Virus record (IMG/VR): IMGVR_UViG_3300032323_000323
Location: 1 to 22,582 of that record
Direction: 5' to 3' (one strand)
DNA: 22,582 nt
Source: a virus
The translations under genes and the position numbers were made by a program. Each line of letters begins with the position of its first letter. Position 1 is the first letter of the stretch. A model generated the notes under the pieces. The model was not told where the DNA came from and did no database searches. It saw only the letters and a list, made by a program, of their open reading frames with translations. Shown one piece after another: positions 19,751 through 22,582 of this stretch.

Positions 19751-19895
19751 TGTCCCTCCTAAGCCCATGACTTCCAAAATCTACTTGATGGGAATGGCCA
19801 TGAATGCACTCCTCTCAAGGTCTACTGGCCTCGTAAGAAGGGAGGAGATCAAGAGGGAAGCCGAAGAGTGGGCTGACTATATGCTTGAAGATTGA
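19701..19895 (+). CDS. Small charged protein of unknown function
   Basis: A 64-residue protein starting MNIEEEAKEFRAKKRHS, with an unusually long 50-base overlap onto the previous gene. It is highly charged (Arg, Lys, Glu) and helical, with KREAEEWADYMLED at the end. No motif recognised. It is the last gene of the forward strand, 17 bases before the terminator hairpin. Confidence 0.6.
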   Translation: MNIEEEAKEFRAKKRHSVPPKPMTSKIYLMGMAMNALLSRSTGLVRREEIKREAEEWADYMLED

Positions 19896-19912
19896 ACTTA
19901 ATGAATGACTTA

Positions 19913-19941
19913 GGGGGCCGCGAGGCCCCCTTTATCTTTTT
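19913..19941. terminator. Intrinsic terminator between converging operons
   Basis: GGGGGCC (19913-19919), GNRA-like loop GCGA, GGCCCCC (19924-19930) form a perfect 7-bp GC stem, followed by TTTATCTTTTT on the forward strand. It follows the last forward gene by 17 bases and comes just before the stop of the reverse-strand gene. The forward T-run is clear. For the reverse strand the tail is weak, so it mainly stops forward transcription. Confidence 0.9.
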
Positions 19942-19943
19942 GT

Positions 19944-22582
19944 TTATTCGATGCGTTCCTTTGGGAAACCTACAAACCCTGTGCTCATCTTCTTAGACCA
20001 AGTCATAATCTCTTGTCTTCGAAGAAGCTCTTCAAGAATACTATCAGAGTCCCCAAGGTAGTCTGCAGCATTGGCAAAGTTACCCTGAGTGAAGGTACTC
20101 ACAGCAGTGTCATAAACACCTTTGTCGCCAGAGTCCGTGATAGCCTGTCTCTCAGAGATAACGTACAGGTTACGGATGTAGCCTGCAGCTACTTTGGGCC
20201 TTTCTTGCAAGAGGTTCTCAAACCCAGCGGATGCTTGTTCTTTAGCGGCAGTAATCTCACTCTTGATGAACTCTTCCAACAAGAACCGTTTAATGTTGTT
20301 GTCTTCGATCTCATCGTAGGTCTGATCTGCAAACCTACCACCATGCTTGACTTGCTCTTTCCAAGCAAAGAACTTCTGAGGCAGGTTCTTCCCCAGCATC
20401 TCTCTGACAAAAACATCCACTGCAGGGTTCTCAACAGTCTTACTACCATAGAGTTCAAACTCTTTCAGCCCCATACGGCTGATCTCTTTCTGCAGTTCGT
20501 TAGGCTTTCTCGAAGACTGCATACCAAGTTGTTTGGAGAGCGGATCAAGAGCACCGATAGGAGTAGAGCTAAAGGGGCTGTAGTAAGGGATAGAAGTCTT
20601 GCCGTTGTAACTCTGAGCATACTGAACAAAGTCCACCTCGGGCAAGAAGCGTGTGGCCCTACGGAGCATTTCATCCAGATAATTACCCTCACCAAAAATC
20701 TCAGGCTCTTCGAGGCTACCACCAAACACTTCTCTCGTGTAAGGGGTTGTAACCAAGTCAGGATTAACCTGTCCCAAGAAGTCTCTGGTAGGGGTCAGAG
20801 GGTAGGTAAAGGTAGCAGCAACGTCACCCAGAGACCTAGCAAGACCAAGGGTCACTCTACCTTCATCGTAGCTCTTCCCAATCTCCACGAGCAAGGGTGC
20901 AGAGATACCAAGATCAGTCTGACCAATAGAGATGTCCATCATGGTGCTGAGAACTTTCTCTGTAGGCAGATCATTCTTCCAACGATAGTAAAGATCACCC
21001 AGATACAGGTTCATCAACCAAGGGCCAGCAGTACGACTCAGATCGACAACACCAGTATCTGTCTGCATCTTATCGTAGTCAACAGTACCATCTGTGGATG
21101 CAGCAGTGTATGCACCCAGCATGAAGAGAGAGGCACCTGTCATCTGTCTTGCAAAACGATCTGCACCTGTCTTGTTGAAATCACCAAACACCGTGTCATC
21201 GTATCTGTTCAAACCACCAGTAACGATACCAATGGGGGTATAGTCATTGATGTGTTCAAGATGGTTGGCGATGTATCTCGGGAAGGGGATACCTGCACCT
21301 GCAGAAACGACGAAAGGAAGCTTGTGGTGAGCATCAATGACACTCTGAGCTACCGTACCGAATGCAGACTTATCTCCTCTGTAAGAGCGTTGGAAGGTAA
21401 ATCTACGGGCATCATCAACAGCTTTGGCCATAACACCTTCTGGGAGATTGTCCAGAGGAAGCTTCTTGTCTAGGAACTCCCCAAGGTTCAGACCCAGAGC
21501 AGGATCAGCAAGTTCTTGCAACTGTCTGTCTACACTGGAATAGAGAGTAGCCTGTTTGAAGACAGAGTCGATAGTGGAGTTAAGGATGTTGACACCACGG
21601 CTCACACCAGCCATACGAGAGGTGCTTTCAGAGGCCACTTCTGCACGAGATGCTTCATAGAACAGTTGAGAATATTGCTCTGGTTGCTCTTCCAAGAACA
21701 CTTCTCTAAACAGTCTAGCATCCTCTTTGTTCCAAGACAGACCTTTGATCGTGGAGAGAGTGCCACCAAGCCAACGACGTTGAACAGTATCACCAGCCTG
21801 CTTACCGAGAGTCACATTGGCCACATTCTTCCAGAATTGGTCGGACATGTCGATGATGAGGTTGCCTGTGGAGGTGATGGTGTTGGCCGCAGTGGTACCA
21901 AGCTGAGAGGTCATAAAGGCAATACGGATAGAGTCCGCATCCTGCAGTGCACGATAGACAGGGTTACCCTTACCCTTATACACGCTTGCAGCAGCCTTAC
22001 GAAGTTCAGCATCAGCCAGAGTTTCAAGGCCATTCTCAGCCAAGAAATCTAGATCGCTTGTCGTCGCCTCTACACCTTTCTTAGCAGTCTCTTTCGCAGC
22101 CTTACGACCCTGAGACTTGCTGATGTAGCTTGCCTCTGCCAAGGTCTTACCAGCCTGAGAGAGATCGGCCAAGAAGATGTAAGAGGTCTGTTCTTTTGTT
22201 AGGTTGTACTTATCACGCAGGGAGCTAAGATACCCACTGTCAATCTTACCCTCTCTGATACCCCTTGCAACGGCAGAAGAGATACGCTCATTAGGGTTGA
22301 CGTTAAGATTCTCAGAGAGATCAATGGTAGCAGCAGTGATGCTTCTCAGGGTGTCTATGGAAAGGTTAGCAGTAACAAGCCTGTCAACGCTCCCAGAAAG
22401 GACTTCTTTCTTGAGCAGGTTACCTTTCTCGACCAATTTAGGATCAAGAGGATCAAGCTGCACACCATCAAAACGTGCCTGCAAGTTCAGGGCAGCGGTT
22501 ACAGCACGATCAGCAGCACTAGAGGCTTTGTCTGGGCTTACCGCAGAGAGGGTCTCTTTTGCAGCCTCATTACCTGCTTGCT
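19944..22582 (-). CDS. Large virion-type protein, C-terminal part (partial)
   Basis: On the reverse strand the frame is open from the window edge to the TAA at 19944, giving 878 visible residues. No start is visible: the codons upstream of a TTG at 22484 stay open, so the real start lies outside. The protein is large, rich in Ala, Leu and Arg/Lys, with helical stretches and a few hydrophobic helices (ASLFMLGAYTAAS). PFVVSAGAGIPFPRYIANHL and HINDYTPIG resemble the C-terminal parts of large internal virion / polyvalent phage proteins. Its size and direction suggest it belongs to a virion or DNA-ejection protein, the first of a reverse-strand structural operon. The exact family is not clear. Confidence 0.65.
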   Translation of the reverse strand, partial: QAGNEAAKETLSAVSPDKASSAADRAVTAALNLQARFDGVQLDPLDPKLVEKGNLLKKEVLSGSVDRLVTANLSIDTLRSITAATIDLSENLNVNPNERISSAVARGIREGKIDSGYLSSLRDKYNLTKEQTSYIFLADLSQAGKTLAEASYISKSQGRKAAKETAKKGVEATTSDLDFLAENGLETLADAELRKAAASVYKGKGNPVYRALQDADSIRIAFMTSQLGTTAANTITSTGNLIIDMSDQFWKNVANVTLGKQAGDTVQRRWLGGTLSTIKGLSWNKEDARLFREVFLEEQPEQYSQLFYEASRAEVASESTSRMAGVSRGVNILNSTIDSVFKQATLYSSVDRQLQELADPALGLNLGEFLDKKLPLDNLPEGVMAKAVDDARRFTFQRSYRGDKSAFGTVAQSVIDAHHKLPFVVSAGAGIPFPRYIANHLEHINDYTPIGIVTGGLNRYDDTVFGDFNKTGADRFARQMTGASLFMLGAYTAASTDGTVDYDKMQTDTGVVDLSRTAGPWLMNLYLGDLYYRWKNDLPTEKVLSTMMDISIGQTDLGISAPLLVEIGKSYDEGRVTLGLARSLGDVAATFTYPLTPTRDFLGQVNPDLVTTPYTREVFGGSLEEPEIFGEGNYLDEMLRRATRFLPEVDFVQYAQSYNGKTSIPYYSPFSSTPIGALDPLSKQLGMQSSRKPNELQKEISRMGLKEFELYGSKTVENPAVDVFVREMLGKNLPQKFFAWKEQVKHGGRFADQTYDEIEDNNIKRFLLEEFIKSEITAAKEQASAGFENLLQERPKVAAGYIRNLYVISERQAITDSGDKGVYDTAVSTFTQGNFANAADYLGDSDSILEELLRRQEIMTWSKKMSTGFVGFPKERIE

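Noticed and set aside
20013-21473. 486-residue forward open frame opposite the virion-type gene
   Set aside because: The reverse-strand protein is a single long frame running beyond the window. The forward frame has a composition (Cys, His, Ser, Arg rich) typical of an antisense reading and follows the terminator without a promoter.

Overview
The window looks like part of a tailed double-stranded DNA phage genome, or of an integrated copy of one. Genes are tightly packed, many starts overlap the previous stop (ATGA, TGATG, GTGA, TTGA), and the replication set is T7-like. That set comprises a primase-helicase, an exonuclease/polymerase of family A, an SSB-like protein, a Cas4/RecB-type exonuclease and endonuclease I. 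It is joined by nucleotide-supply genes: thyX, a MazG-like pyrophosphohydrolase, an adenosylcobalamin-dependent ribonucleotide reductase, and a DUF3310 protein. PhoH, two tRNA genes and T4-like rIIA/rIIB genes are also present. The combination of PolA, primase-helicase, endonuclease I, ThyX, class II RNR and PhoH recalls marine roseophage SIO1-type phages, so an alphaproteobacterial host is a reasonable guess. Nothing in the window proves the host.

Layout. (1) 1-1084: four small overlapping genes (a partial gene, a Lar-like zinc protein, a coiled-coil protein, an unknown). (2) 1065-1681: a promoter-like sequence followed by a tRNA region holding intact tRNA-Arg(TCT) and tRNA-Thr(TGT), a reverse-strand HNH endonuclease gene, and at least one broken tRNA. 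(3) 1698-4886: a small gene, then rIIA and rIIB, a possible tiny membrane peptide and an unknown. (4) 4887-6095: an AT-rich leader with two palindromes and a long inverted repeat, then a tyrosine recombinase. (5) 6085-8767: small unknown genes around thyX. (6) 8748-12572: primase-helicase and DNA polymerase plus two small genes. (7) 12576-16224: promoter-like sequence, SSB, Cas4-like exonuclease, endonuclease I, a metallophosphoesterase, MazG-like and small genes. (8) 16262-19895: RNR, a promoter-like sequence, phoH, DUF3310 and small genes. (9) A strong hairpin terminator at 19913. (10) 19944-22582: the C-terminal part of a large virion-type protein on the reverse strand, converging on the terminator.

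Function. Forward-strand genes are the early/middle DNA metabolism programme. rIIA/rIIB may act at the host membrane or against exclusion. Primase-helicase, PolA and SSB replicate DNA. The Cas4-like nuclease and endonuclease I process ends and branched DNA, and endonuclease I may also help break down host DNA. RNR, ThyX, MazG-like and DUF3310 supply and clean nucleotides. Reverse-strand structural genes probably begin at 19944 and continue past the window. There is no phage RNA polymerase gene here, and the visible promoter-like sites resemble sigma-70 sites.

The best leads for something new are the decaying tRNA/HNH locus, the palindrome-rich recombinase leader, the pairing of a tyrosine recombinase with a PolA carrying Tyr at the 762-equivalent position, the KHK variant of ThyX, and a set of tiny translationally coupled membrane peptides. 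I did not find a clearly new multi-gene system.
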